A DNA stretch of 64,000 nt, taken from positions 274,807,501 through 274,871,500 of the forward strand of contig JAUMIR010000004.1 in the NCBI GenBank assembly GCA_030847615.1, written 5' to 3'. This DNA comes from Gambelia wislizenii. Lineage: Eukaryota > Chordata > Lepidosauria > Squamata > Crotaphytidae. The translations under genes and the position numbers were made by a program. Below, piece by piece: positions 1 to 11,270 of this stretch. The notes under the pieces are model-generated. The model did not search any database and was not told the DNA's origin. It was given only the letters and a program-made list of their open reading frames with translations. Position 1 is the stretch's first letter; each line of letters begins with the position of its first letter.

Positions 1-362
1 CAGGAGATACACACACACACACAGACACAGACACTATGAAATATCACACCCTTTTAATTTCTCTCTTGTTTTTGGTTCAGCAAGGCCGTGGCTGTTTGGA
101 TACTGGCTGCTGTGTTCTAAGACTTTTCTACTCTGATAGCAATCAATATGCCATTTATTATGATGTCAAGAATTCTAGAGTTTCTCTTTATGGGGTGTGA
201 AATGGGGAGTGTGTTCTGCACAGCCACCTGTCGCCTTTGAATTTATTTCCTTTGAATTTGTTTTAATCTTTTTGAATCCCAGCTATAGCTTACTTAAGAC
301 TTTTTCACTAATAAAGACTATCTTTGAAGATTTTCTTTGTCAGTCAGCAAGTCTGCTAAATA
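1..362. other. Intronic sequence with a short (CA)n run
   Basis: A short CA-rich microsatellite lies at about 9-34. The rest is AT-rich sequence with no recognisable coding, RNA or repeat structure. By position it is taken as CHD7 intron 1, since the first coding exon of that gene lies downstream at 48.6 kb. Confidence 0.5.
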
Positions 363-1562
363 CAGGCATTCCTCGCTTTTCGATTATCCACATTTTTTAC
401 CATCAATGCATGGTTTGCTTGTTTGACCACTTGTCGAATTAATGGGTTCCAATTATATATAATTTAAAAGGGTCAAAAGAGTTATTCTGGGGACAGAGCT
501 GGATCGTTGAGCAGAGCAACTTGGAGTTCAAGGGGGGATGGGGTGGGGTGAAAACGGAGGGTAATATAGGAAGAAAGAGTGGGGAAGTTACCACTGCATA
601 CACACTATCTTGAATCCATAGGAGATGACACCATAGGAGGAAGAGAATGCATGGGGGGGGGCAGGAAGAGCACTCATTCGCAGAGTGCACATATATGCAA
701 ATACAAACATGCTGAGGGAGAAGAGTGTTTGGTAGGAGGAGGCACTGACACTGGGATGCACCAGAAAGAGCTGTCAAGTAGGAGGGGGGATTCACAAGGA
801 ATAACAAACGTGAGAGGGGAGAGAGAGAAGTGACCACAGCCAGTGTTAGGGGCAGGAGACCACTGTGAAAGTGACAAAAATGCAAATAAAGCCCTGCCCC
901 AAACGTGCTTACTACAATAGGTACTGAACAGTCCTTTCCCACCAACAGCACTGCTGGAACCTCCCTTTCCTGCCTTTGCATGATGCCTTGGCCAATTTGC
1001 AAAGTCCCTCTGCCTCCCTCCACTCCAAATTGAATGTTAGTAGCAGCAGCTGCTCCTGCAGCAATAACCAACAAGAGTGCAGGTTCTTCCCCTCACCCAC
1101 CCCATCTGCACCCTTCCCTTCCTCTTCCTCCACTCCTGCCAATTGCATTGCCCATTCCTCCGACACACAAATCCCCCCTCGCCCACACTTGTCTCCCCCA
1201 CCTCCCCTTCTTTCTGTCCTTCCATCAACATGATTTCACCTCAATGCTCTTTTGGTAGCAAGTGAGAAAAAGAGGTGAACTTGTGTTATTGGCAGGACGG
1301 TGGGAGGGCGAAGGCACAGGGTTTGCATATCTGAGGATTTCTGCCGCATGGCTGGGGCTTTTAGCTTCTGTTTGAGAAAGGAAAGACTTTACACAGTGTT
1401 TTAAAGTGGCAGCACGGTTTTGGTGCCAGATCAGAAAGAAGTAGAGTTGTGCTGTTTCTGGGATGGGAGGGGGAGGAGGATGGGGTCTTGGAATTTGAGC
1501 TAGTTAAATCACGAATAATCAAAACCATGAATGTGAAACCCGTGAATGTGGAGGGATGGCTG
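363..1562 (-). mobile_element. Candidate TA-flanked DNA element (pogo-like MITE)
   Basis: The right end, read on the minus strand, begins CAGCCATCCCTCCACATTC and continues with the gcggttttga/attcg-type text seen at the left ends of the elements at 5668 and 36165. The left boundary begins CAGGCATTCCTCGC. Both boundaries sit next to a TA dinucleotide (361-362 and 1563-1564), as expected for Tc1/mariner-pogo target duplication. The left end matches the family only loosely, so the two ends may not belong to one element. The interior is purine/pyrimidine-skewed and non-coding. Confidence 0.35.
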
Positions 1563-1664
1563 TATATTTTATGCAGAGATATGCTGATTTGTGCAGCCAT
1601 TTCCACCAGTGATATGCATATTGTCTAATGTTGAGATAATTTTTGCAGGGTTGGCTATTATTGT

Positions 1665-3265
1665 TTGTTTAGGTAATAAGAACATACATGTTAATCATTA
1701 CAATCTTTTCTCTAGTCATGTTTTGGGGCAGGGGAAAAGGACAAGATTAAATAAATTATTTTGGTATATATCACAGAAGGAGGGAGGACTTGGCCTTCCA
1801 AATATAAAAGGATATTATGAAGTTAATCAATTGAGATATGTTATAGAAGGAATTGTTGGACAGGGGGATTTAGAATGGTTAGAGACAGAAACAGGGAGAA
1901 TAGAAAAGAGAATATGGAACATATTTTTTGGTAATTTTACAAAAAAGGAAATTAAAGGAATTGAGAACCCATTTTTGCAAAGTATATGGGAAATATGGTA
2001 TAAATATAAGAGAGAATTTTTGCCTACTGATTCAGTATTAACAACGGTTATAATGGGAAAAAAATTCCCAAATAATTTGAAGGAAAAAATGGGAAAGGAA
2101 TTAAAGAAAAGAGGACTAGACAAAATAGAGGGATGGATAGGATGGATGAATGAGAAAAGGGGGTATAAGAGAGAAATTAGGTGGAATGAAAATTTCATGG
2201 TTTAATTGTATACAGTTAGAACAATGGATTAAAAATTGGAAAAAGAATTATAAAGAAACAAGGGAATTTACAAAATTTGAAAATGTGGTGAAAAAAGGTG
2301 AAAAGAGGGATGATAATGAAAGTCTGAAAGGTATTACAAGTGAATTGTATAAAATATTGATAAAAATAAGGATAAAAAAGACAAAGGGGAATATTTAAGG
2401 AGAATATGGGAGGAAGATTTGAAACAAAAAATTGGAGATCATGAATGGGATAAGATTTGGAAACAAAGACATTTAAAAAATATGTCTATGGATAAAAGAA
2501 AATTAGTATAAAATAATATGGAGATGGTATTTGACACCAGCAAGATTGCATAATATAGACAAGAATAACTCTAAATATTGTTGGAGAGGTTGTCAAGAAA
2601 TAGGTACATATATGCATATGTGGTGGAATTGTAAATTTGTACAGCAGTTTTGGGAAATGGTTTTTTATAGAAATAGAGAATATTCTGAATAGAAATATAG
2701 AAAGGAAACCGAGTATAGCATTGATGTCAATTTATAATGAAGAGAATGGGAACCAAGCAGAAAAGGATTTAATAACAAATGTATTAACGGCAGCAAGATT
2801 AATTATAGCAAGATATTAGAAAATGCAAATAAATGTATAAGTGGAGGAGTGGTATAAAGAAGTTTGGAAAATGGCAATAAATGATAAGTTAACATGTAGA
2901 ATTAAAGTAAGAAGAGGAAGTTGGAAAGAAAGTGATTTTGATAAAATTTGGGAAAGTATTTGTTAAAAAAGTATTATAGACAAAAGATGGGAGGTTACCT
3001 CCACGGGAAGAAATGAGATTCTGGAAAGATTAGGTGAGGGATAATGGCTCTGGTGAAGGGGAGCACTGAGGTGGGGGGGTAGGGGAAGTAATATTCATGA
3101 AAAGAATTATAGTAAAGAATCTATGTTAACTTTTGGAATTAGTTAATAGAAAATTGTGATGTTTATGGTAATTTTATGTGTTATATTAAATAAGTATTGT
3201 TTGGATATTATAATGTATGATTATAAAATTAATAAGAATATATATATTTTTTAAAAAGAACCAAA
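1665..3265 (+). mobile_element. 5'-truncated L1-like LINE, ORF2 C-terminal part, decayed
   Basis: An open stretch of about 150 codons ending at 2205 encodes the L1 ORF2 region after the reverse transcriptase (short text GGLGLPNIKGYY). It continues in other frames to about 2830, including WRGCQEIGTYMHMWWNC, which is the Cys/His-bearing C-terminal segment of L1 ORF2. Several frameshifts and stops break it. An A-rich 3' region with no host coding potential follows to about 3265. It belongs to a different L1 family from the copy at 41.1 kb, whose equivalent text reads WRGCREKGTYLHMWFHC. There is no RT core, so this is a dead 5'-truncated copy. Confidence 0.75.
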
Positions 3266-3313
3266 GTTTTCTGAAAGAGCATTATAGCATCTTCATGCAG
3301 GCAACTGATTAGT

Positions 3314-4130
3314 ACCGTATATTCCGGCGTATAAGACAACCCGGCGTATAAGACCCCCCCCAATTTTTAAGATAAAATGCAGAGTTTGTGATATATTCGC
3401 CCTATAAGACGACCCCCCTCTTCCAGCGCATAGCGCCCGCATGCCCCTCCTGCGCTCCCTTCCAGGAGGGAGCGCAGGAGGAGGATGCGGAGGCTGTGCG
3501 CCCAAAAGGGGCACGTTCGCCCCTTCTCCCCACCTTCCTGGAAGGTGGGGAGGGGGGGCGAATCGCGGGTTTTGCCGCGCAGCCTCCGCATGCCCCTCCT
3601 GCGCTCCCTTCCAGGAGGGAGCGCAGGAGGGGGATCCGCAGGCTGTGCGGCCAAACGGGGCACGTTCGCCCCTTCTCCCTACCTTCCAGGAAGGTGGGGA
3701 GGGGGGGCGAATCGCGGGTTTGGCCGCGCAGCCTCCGCATGCCCCTCCTGCGCTCCCTTCCAGGAGGGAGCGCAGGAGGGGGATCCACAGGCTGTGCGGC
3801 CAAACGGGGCACGAGGGGGCGAATCGCGGGTTTCCCTCGGCCGCTGCAGAAGCGATCGATCGGCGGCTGCGGCAAACCGCAATGTTCGCCCCCCTCCTCT
3901 GTCTTCCGTTGCTCCCCAAAGGGGGAGAAGGCAGAGGAGGGGGGCGAATGATCTTCAAAACACTTTGCTTCACCCCCCTGCCCCATCTCCTGCCTCTTCG
4001 CTCCGTTTGCGAAGAGGCAGGAGATAGGCAGGTGGGCGAAGCAAAGTGTATCCGGCGTATAGGACGACTGTCAATTTTGGAGGGCACTTTTGAGTGCTCA
4101 AAAGTCGTCTTATACGCCGGAATATACGGT
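3314..4130. mobile_element. Foldback DNA element with 24-bp or longer TIRs and nested palindromes
   Basis: The element starts ACCGTATATTCCGGCGTATA and ends with its reverse complement at 4130. Both flanks carry AGT next to the terminus (3311-3313 and 4131-4133), a candidate 3-bp target duplication. The interior is very GC-rich, with three tandem units of about 150 bp (anchors at 3441, 3590, 3740). Each unit contains a 15-bp-stem palindrome (CCTCCTGCGCTCCCT and its complement around a 6-base loop). The right third (3880-4055) contains further long hairpins. No transposase is present, so it is non-autonomous. The superfamily was not recognised. Long apparent open frames here result from GC richness and symmetry and are not genes. 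Confidence 0.75.
3434..3815. repeat. Three tandem ~150-bp GC-rich palindromic units
   Basis: The anchor ATGCCCCTCCTGCGCTCCC recurs at about 3441, 3590 and 3740. Each unit holds two hairpins: one around GCGCTCCCT/AGGGAGCGC, and in the first two units one around CCCACCTTCC/GGAAGGTGGG. The GCAGCCTCCGCAT edges of the units also pair with ATGCGGAGGCTG, giving palindromes nested inside palindromes. Confidence 0.8.
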
Positions 4131-5667
4131 AGTAGAGATTTGTAGCAGATTATTACATTGACATGTGATACTCTGCAGGCTGTGGAACTACATGTTTCTG
4201 CTAGTAGTTGCTTGGTAATATAACCTATGTCAGATTTTTAAAATGCCCATCTTATGCTCAGTGCTGGTATATGTGAAACAAATGGCTTCTATGAGCTGGT
4301 GGTACTGTGAGAGGAAATGGATAATGTTGAAAGCAACATTTTTTCTTAGAAGCTACATCTCTTTTATTTGCTTTAGAGTTTTATTTGTTCAGTTTGGGTT
4401 CAGTTTTTCTTCTTTTGTTACTTTATTCAGTGAGGATGCACTGGAGGTGGGATTATGTCAGAGCATGTCTTTGAAGTGAAAATTATAGAATGTATGAAAC
4501 GTAATTGTAGAAGCCAAAGAATTCTTACCCAGCAGAGGAGGTATAGTAGATTTTATAGAAATGTGCCTAATGAAATTTTATAAAGGTAAGCTTATCATAT
4601 AACTGTCACTTTTCTGAAGATAAATAAAAAAGCTTCATAGGTCCTGATCCAGACTTTTCCAGGGAATTGTGGAGTTCCAGGGGATGGGGAGGATATTTAT
4701 CTGTAATAAACCTTGCTGATCCTTTACATCTTGCAAATTTTGAACTCTTGTTTATTTGATTTGAGTAGCAGCTGTAGATGTTCTCATATGGATGATGTTT
4801 GGTGGTAGTTGGCCTTTCAACTGTATCAATCTTTAAATTTCTTGTGAGCTACAGGCCGCACATTTGGAATTTGTAATACACTTGCTTATTCACAAGAAGC
4901 TGTTCTGGTCTCTGATTATTACCTTTTAAAATAAATTTCAGTATAACAGACTGGAGTACCTGAAGTAATCACTGCTGTAACTAAGAATATACAGTATAAA
5001 GTGTGTGAGGCACTGTAGACAGAGTCAAGATAGAACCAGCAACTTTTCTGGATTTCAAGCTTTGATTGATGAAATGCTTCAACAATGATATACACCTGTT
5101 TACATAGAGAGAATTGTAACCTTAGCGAAATGCTCATACCATTTAACAGATGCGTACATTACTTATTCTGTTTGTTTCACTAGACAAGAATGTTGAGACT
5201 GCACTACAGTGTCTAATACTAATGGGTGTAATGGGTGTTTTTCAGTGCAAATTACTAATGTGTGCACTTTGCAAAGGGATCTTTCCATTCAGTCAAAAAA
5301 TTATATACATTGTATATACATAAATCTGTTGATTAAGTATGTAAAACACAGTAGATGTTACTGAAGAATTGGAATTTATGTTTGGTTAATGTTGTATTTG
5401 AAAATATTCTTTGATTTATTGATTGTATATGGTATTATAAGATAAGGAGTTGTAGAGAGTGGAGAGAGAATAGTGTTGGTGTGAATGCTGATTGGTAGAA
5501 TGTTTGAGGAGATTTGCATAAGGCTGGTGAAAGACCATTGGTGAATGGCAGTTACACAGTGGGTGTTTAGTTTTATTTAGAGAGTTGCAGTCAGTGAAGA
5601 GTATGGATGGTCTATGTGAGAAGGTGTGGAAGATTTATTATTTAAGTGTCAGTCAGGTTTAGGAATA
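4131..5667. other. Intronic sequence, no gene or clear repeat seen
   Basis: AT-rich, non-coding. The short open stretches show no family motif. The segment 5380-5660 together with 6440-6800 (AATAAA near 6718) could be a decayed solo LTR split by the DNA element at 5668, but no terminal TG/CA pair or target duplication could be fixed, so this is only a guess. Confidence 0.4.
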
Positions 5668-6436
5668 CAGTCATCCCTCCACGTTTGCGGTTTTGAGTAT
5701 TCGTAGTTTCTCCCCCTTCTTCTCTTCCTCCCCGGGAGAGAACTCCATCTACCTCAGGGGCTTCATTCTGTTTGGAGTGGGGAGCCAAGGCGCCCCCCCT
5801 CCCCGCTCTCCTGGGGCTTGCCTCCATTTGAAATAGAGAGCCAAGCCCTGAGAGAGCAATGAGGGGGGCAATTTAGACCTGATCTCCCTGCTCCCTCGGG
5901 GTTGGCTCCCCACTCCAAACAGAGCTAAGCCCAGGGAGAGTGGGGAGATGGGGTCTAAAGCACCCCTTCCCCACTTCCCTGGGGCTTGCCTCCATTTGAA
6001 ATGGAAAGCCAAGCCCTGAGAGAGCAAGAAGGGGGGCGATTTAGACCCGATCTCCCTGCTCCCTCGGGGTTGGCTCTCAACTCCAAACAGAGCAAAGCCC
6101 AGGGAGAATGGGAGATGGGGTCTAAAGCACCCCCTCCCCCCCTTCCTGGGGCTTGGCTCAGTTTGAAATGGAAAGCCAAGCCCTGAGAGAGCAAGGAGGG
6201 GGGCAATTTAAACCCTCTCTCCCCGCTCTACCTGGGCTTTGGAGTGTAGAGCATCTTTGGTAGGGCGGGGGGTGGCAGCTGAGAAGTGGCTATGAGGCTT
6301 CAAAAGCCCTGTCACCACTTTGGAAGGGCGGGGGGGGGGGTTGCGGGTGGGCAGGTAGAGGTGTATTTTATTCGCGTTTTTTTACATTCGTGGGGTTCTT
6401 GTACCCCTAACCCCCGCAAATGTGGAGGCAGGACTG
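5668..6436 (+). mobile_element. TA-flanked pogo/Tigger-like MITE carrying a GC-rich tandem array
   Basis: The ends are CAGTCATCCCTCCACGTTTG and, on the complement of the right end, CAGTCCTGCCTCCACATTTG. TA dinucleotides flank both sides (5666-5667 and 6437-6438). The CAGT(C)ATCCCTCC terminus and TA target are those of pogo/Tigger-type elements. The interior consists of a roughly 167-bp tandem repeat with internal inverted repeats and holds no transposase. The same termini occur on the element at 36165 with an unrelated interior. Confidence 0.7.
5811..6230. repeat. Tandem ~167-bp repeat inside the MITE
   Basis: The anchor CTGGGGCTTG recurs at about 5811, 5979 and 6146, giving periods of 168 and 167 bases; the third unit is partial. 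Segments such as TTTGGAGTGGGGAGCCA (5771) and its complement (about 5903) make the block partly self-complementary. Confidence 0.75.
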
Positions 6437-6500
6437 TAAATGAGTGATTTTTAAGGGTCTGAGTTAGCTAGAGAGGAGTGTGTGTTGTTTTTTAAATTTA

Positions 6501-6681
6501 AGGCCCTCCCAATCTGTGGGCTCCTGATCCATGGTTCCAAGCACCTGTGGTTTGTCACATTCCATACGTGCACATGAACACTTCTGTGTGCACATTGCCA
6601 CTATTTAATAATATGGGATGCAACCATCTGTGTGGGGAGGGGGTCCTAGAACCGAACCCCATAGATCAGGAGGGCCCACTG
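6501..6681 (-). mobile_element. Possible small pogo-like MITE
   Basis: The right end on the minus strand reads CAGTGGGCCCTCCTGATC, followed outside by TA. The left end AGGCCCTCCCAATCTGTGGG has imperfect similarity and lacks the CAGT start. Weak; it could be the remnant of a longer element. Confidence 0.3.
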
Positions 6682-6920
6682 TAAATAATTTTGCCTTTGT
6701 TATATTTAACTTCTGTAAATAAAGAATTGTTTTTGTTTTTATATACTTTTGGCCTCTGGGAATACTATTTGCATGAAAGGTTGGATTCAGACAAGGTGTC
6801 TGTGGTGGCAACATTGAATATACAGGAAGCCTCTGCTTATCCAACAGGTTAGGGACTGCAGCAGGTCTAAACAAGCTCACTCAGTCTTCCATGTGACAGC
6901 CTTAAAGATGGCTGTCTTAC

Positions 6921-7049
6921 TACTTTTCTGTAGGTGTGAGATGGGAGGAAGAATCCATAACACTTGGGAACTAAGGACCGCCTGGAAAAGTAGGAAGTTG
7001 AGCTAGCTTTGAATCTTTAAGCTCTTTGTTCTCCTCCACGAGGCCAGTT
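6921..7049 (+). repeat. Left inverted terminal repeat of DIRS copy 1
   Basis: About 129 bases that match the reverse complement of 12585-12711 with few differences. The shared core includes AGTAGGAAGTTGAGCTAGC and CTCCTCCACGAGGCCAGTT. Confidence 0.9.
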
Positions 7050-7436
7050 CAACTTCCTACTTCACCCGGTGAAGATCAGGGACAAGCTCCTCCACGTGCT
7101 CAGATTTTTTTCTTTATCTCTATCCCCCCCCATCCTACCTTTTTCCTCCCCATTCACCTTTTATTTCCTTACAACTCCTTCTGATTTTTTTTTAAAAAAT
7201 CTTTCTCCTCTTTGCCTGGCTTTCAACCCCCCCCCCCAGACTCCGAATTTGCTCTCCCCATCCTCCCCTCCGGCACCGGAGACTTCTATCCAAACCCGGG
7301 GACATCGCCATGAGTACATAGTCCTCCACAGTGGCGGAGCAGCCGCGCTTGGAAGAGGAGGAGGCTTCCCAGCAATGGCAGTTCGGAGGAAGCAGGGCCA
7401 GCCGCGGGCCTTTCCTCGGCACAAGGGTCCTCACCT

Positions 7437-9324
7437 GTGCCACAAAGGAAGGCTGCCAAGGAGGCCGAGAGGGCGCTGGCAGGTGGCTACCCCCACGCCC
7501 CGGCCAAGTACGGATGCCGCCATCGGCCCGGAAAGGCAAAGAGGCCTCGGCAGGAGTGGAACCTGATCGCGGCGGCTGGCGAACGGGCGGTAAAGCCCAG
7601 AGGAGACGCGGGGAGCGCAGACGCCTCCTCTCCCTCCCGAACCAGAGCGGCGGACCCAGGATCCAGCGCAGCCGCGCAGCAAGGGGTAGGAGCCCCTCTC
7701 AAGGTACTGGGGGACACCACCGTAGATCAGATAAGGGCCATCATAGCTGAATGCACCCCCAGCCCAGAGGTGGTGGCGGCCAGGGTCGCGGAGGCGCGGG
7801 CCGCAAGGGAAGCAATGGGGGGGGGACCCCCACCAGCGAGGGGGAGGCGACAACAACCACGGAGGGGAGTGGGGAAGAGGAATCTGAATTGGAAGGGGAG
7901 ATAGAGGATCTGGGCTCCATTCAGTCCACGGACTCAGAGGCTTCTGAGTCTGCAGAGGAGGAGGATGGCTCCCTTGTTAGGAGGGAAGCCATCAGTACAG
8001 CTCTCAAAATGCTAACAGATGCCCTCCTACCCCCCCCTTCCCCATCATAAGTCCAACCTTAAGGCTTCAAAAATGAAAAGGAAGCCCACAAAGGGGACAG
8101 TCTCCAAGGGGAAAACCGTGCCCAGCAAGGCCATGATGCCCAAGGGAAAAGGCATAGGAAAGGAAAAGGGGAAAAACAAAGGGAACAGGGGACCCCAGGA
8201 ACAACGTCCCCAAGCCAAGCCACCCTCTAGGAAACGAAAGCCCCCCCCCTCGCCTAGGCACTCCTCATAGGAGTCTGGGGAAGCCTCAGACGGGGAAGCC
8301 CTGGCCTTGGCACCAGGGGCAACAGGGGGGGGACCCCATCGGGGACATAAACGGCGCCTTCCACCACGACAAGGAGCCTGGGGAACTCTCTGACTCAGAT
8401 GCTTCAGAGCCAGAAGCCATGGACAGGACTTTCCAATGCGAAAAACTAGCTTACCTACTAAGCAGGGCCTTAGAGGCCTTGGAGATACCACCCCCCTCGG
8501 CCCAACGAGACCCGAAAGGGGACTCTCAGCCCCCTAAGGGCGAGAAGGTGGCAGTGCTCATGCCATCCACGAAACCAAAGGGCTACCTATTCCCCTTCCC
8601 AGGAGCCTTCTGGAACCTGGTGGTCGAGGAATGGGACAAACCCACGATGGGCAGAAGGGCCACATCCGCGGCACAGAGACTGTACAACTTCCCAAAGGAG
8701 ATCTTGGACAGGCTCAAGACCCCAGTGGTTGACCGACCGGTGGTATCCATGGTTTCCAATGCGCTAGCGCCGAAAGAGGGGGAGGGAACCCTCAAGGAGG
8801 TGGACGAAAAAAGAGCGGATACCGCCCTGAGGAGGGCATCCCTGGCTTCAGCTATCATCTCCAGGGCAGCAATCTTATGGCTCCAGGAGGTGACAGAAGA
8901 CGAGGCCTTGGACACCAAGTCACTGGACAAGGCCTTCCGACGGATCCGGCTGGTGCTTAGTTTTTTAGCGGACGCATCCCAGGACCTCTTGTCCTTCTCA
9001 GCCCGGGCAGCAGGGGCCACAGCTTTGGCCAGGCGCTCACTATGTGTTAGACACTGGGATGCAGATGCCCAGACAAAGAACTCGCTGGCAACCGCGGCTT
9101 TCAAGGGCACCAAGTTATTCGGAGAAGATGCACTCAAGGATATCCTCGTGGCAACAAAGGACAAGAAGCAAGCAATGCCATCTGTTAGCAAGAAACCAGA
9201 TAGGAAATCCGGAAGGAAACCATTTGCCATCTCCAGTTCCTTTCGTTGCTCCAGAGGAAATGGCAGACGGGGAGACTTTTGCTCCTTCAGACCAGCCTGG
9301 GCACACTCCATTCACCAATCCTAA
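7437..9324 (+). pseudogene. DIRS gag-like region, copy 1, broken by frame shifts
   Basis: Protein-like sequence moves between frames: a basic Ala/Arg-rich part (7437-7820), then an acidic Glu/Ser-rich part (about 7826-8050), then a Lys-rich part (8019-8270), and finally a 301-codon open frame (8419-9324). The frame changes fall at a run of nine G (7817-7825) and a run of eight C (8030-8037). The last part has a helical segment with a PKEILDRLKTPVVDRPVVSM-like stretch and a basic tail, and it lines up in order and character with the equivalent region of copy 2 (23214-24006). DIRS gag proteins assemble the RNA-protein particle; identity here rests on position and on similarity between the copies, not on a diagnostic domain. 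Its 3' end overlaps the RT frame by about 80 bases. Confidence 0.65.
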
Positions 9325-11270
9325 CTCCACCCGCAGAGGAGGCTCCTCTTCACAGAGGGGACCCCAGTGACAACAGTCATGACGTGAGGAAAATTCCAGT
9401 AGGAGGGAGACTGTCCAGGTTCCTAGTCACATGGCGGAACTCCACGACAGACAAGTGGGTCCTAGAGACAATAGCCCAAGGATACAAGGTGGAGTTCAAC
9501 TCAAAGCCAAGGAACAGATTCATGCCAGCGCCAATTCCCTCCAACCCCAAAAAGGCAGCAGACTTACGGGCAGCCATCAACCACCTATTGGAAATAGAAG
9601 CCATCGAACCGGTGCCCACCTCACAGCATTTCTCAGGGGTGTATTCGTTCTTCTTTACGGTACCCAAAAAGGACGGTTCACTCAGATCTGTTCTAGACCT
9701 GAAGTACACAAACTCGTGCGTTACATACAAGCGTTTCCGGATGGAGACACTTTCATCGATAAGGGAAGCCCTGCAGGAAGGAGACTTCCTATCATCACTC
9801 GACCTGGCAGAAGCCTATCTACACATCAAGATGCACCCAGAGAGAAGGCAGTTCCTCAGATTCGCCTTCGGAGAGGAGCACTTCCAATTCAAGGCACTGC
9901 CATTCGGGCTCTCGACAGCTCCAAGGATATTCACCAAGGTCCTGGTGGTACTGATAGCTTTCCTCAGGACAAAGGGGATCCACTTGTACCCTTACCTGGA
10001 CGACATCCTGCTGAGAGCTCAATCCAGGGAGAAGGCAAGGACAGACTTACAGATCACAATAGCCTGCCTGAATTGCCACGGCTTCCTAGTAAACTTCAAG
10101 AAGAGCATCCTCGTCCCAGCGCAGTCAATCTTACACCTGGGAGTACAGCTGGACACCTCATCCTGGCAGGTATCACTGTCAGCGGATCGACAACGGGCAA
10201 TACGAAGGGAGGCCCTAGCAATACGCTCCACTGTGACCCCAACATTATCAGCCCTGGAGAGGCTGTTCGGTCTTATGATTTCAACAATCCAAGTAGTACC
10301 ATGGGCCAGATTTCACTCCAGACCCCTGCAATCCTTTCTGCTACCACACCAGGACCGGATAGCCCAGAGGGAGAATTTTCCCTTACACATCCCGCCCCAG
10401 GTGAGGGACTCCCTCCTGTGGTGGACGCAAGCATCCAACCTGGCCAGGGGATATCCGTTCAGCATCAGGTACGAAGTGACAGTCACCTCAGACGCAAGTC
10501 TGCGAGGCAGGGGAGCACACTGCGGAAACGAGGTGGTTCAGGGAACCTGGTCGCAGGAGGAACGGAAACACAGCATAAACTGGATGGAGCTGAGGACGGC
10601 ATGCCTGGCCCTAGCTCACTTCTCCCACCGCCTCAGGGACCGTCACGTCCTACTGAGGACAGACAACAACACAGCCCGATCCTAAATTGCGAAACAGGGC
10701 GGATCCAAGTCAAAGTCACTACATCAGGAGGCGGAACTTCTCTTCAGATGGGCGGAATCAACAGTAGCATCCATCTCGGCCCAATACCTACAAGGGGATT
10801 CCAACCTCCAGGCGGACTACCTGAGCAGACACACGGTTCTCCCAGGAGAATGGGAGCTGAACCAGACAACATTTGACTTAATACAAGCGAGATTCGGAGT
10901 TCCGCAGGTGGACCTGTTCGCAGCTCCCCAGAACGCCAAGCTAAGAAGGTTCTTCTCAAGGTTCCCACTCCCGGGGGCTGAAGCATCGGGCGCCCTCAGT
11001 TCGCCATGGCCGCCAGGCCTACTGTACCTCTTTCCCCCCTTCCCGCTAATAGACAAGGTTTGCAGGAAAATTTGGCAGGATCAGGCCCAGGTGATCCTGA
11101 TAGCACCTTACTGGCCACGCCGCCCCTGGTTCTCAGACCTCAAGGACTTGGCTGTACAGCCCCCAATGAGGCTACCACCGAAGGAGGACCTACTCCATCA
11201 GGGCCCAATCACTCACCCCAACATAGCTTGGCTCCAACTGACAGCATGGAGATTGAGTGGCAGGCGCTGA
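9246..11270 (+). pseudogene. DIRS reverse transcriptase-RNase H-methyltransferase-like ORF, one in-frame stop
   Basis: A single frame of about 675 codons is interrupted only by TAA at 10683-10685. RT motifs are intact: SLDLAEAY with Asp186, the LPFGLSTAP motif, and YLDD at residues 250-253. RNase H follows, with Asp416 (TSDAS), Glu448 and Asp473 (RTDNNT). The stop falls shortly after Asp473. Beyond it the same frame encodes the DIRS-specific Dam-like domain (VDLFAAPQNAK and FPPFPLI, PPF at about 597-599, the position of the NPPY-type catalytic motif). The role would be cDNA synthesis and RNA removal during retrotransposition. The upstream 1.4 kb alone could make a truncated protein. The start at 9246 is the first ATG of the frame; the true N-terminus is uncertain because it overlaps gag. 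Confidence 0.9.

Noticed and set aside
3434..3815. CRISPR-like regular repeats
   Set aside because: Three ~150-bp tandem units without unique spacers, inside a TIR element of a vertebrate genome; not a CRISPR array.
3293..4145. Several long open frames on both strands with Arg/Pro/Gly-rich products
   Set aside because: They are by-products of GC-rich palindromic repeats; the same repeat gives open frames in all phases and on both strands, with no domain or codon pattern of a gene.
9431..10876. 481-codon open frame overlapping the DIRS RT in another phase
   Set aside because: It lacks any domain and mirrors the codon bias of the RT frame, which carries all RT and RNase H motifs; treated as an overlapping shadow.
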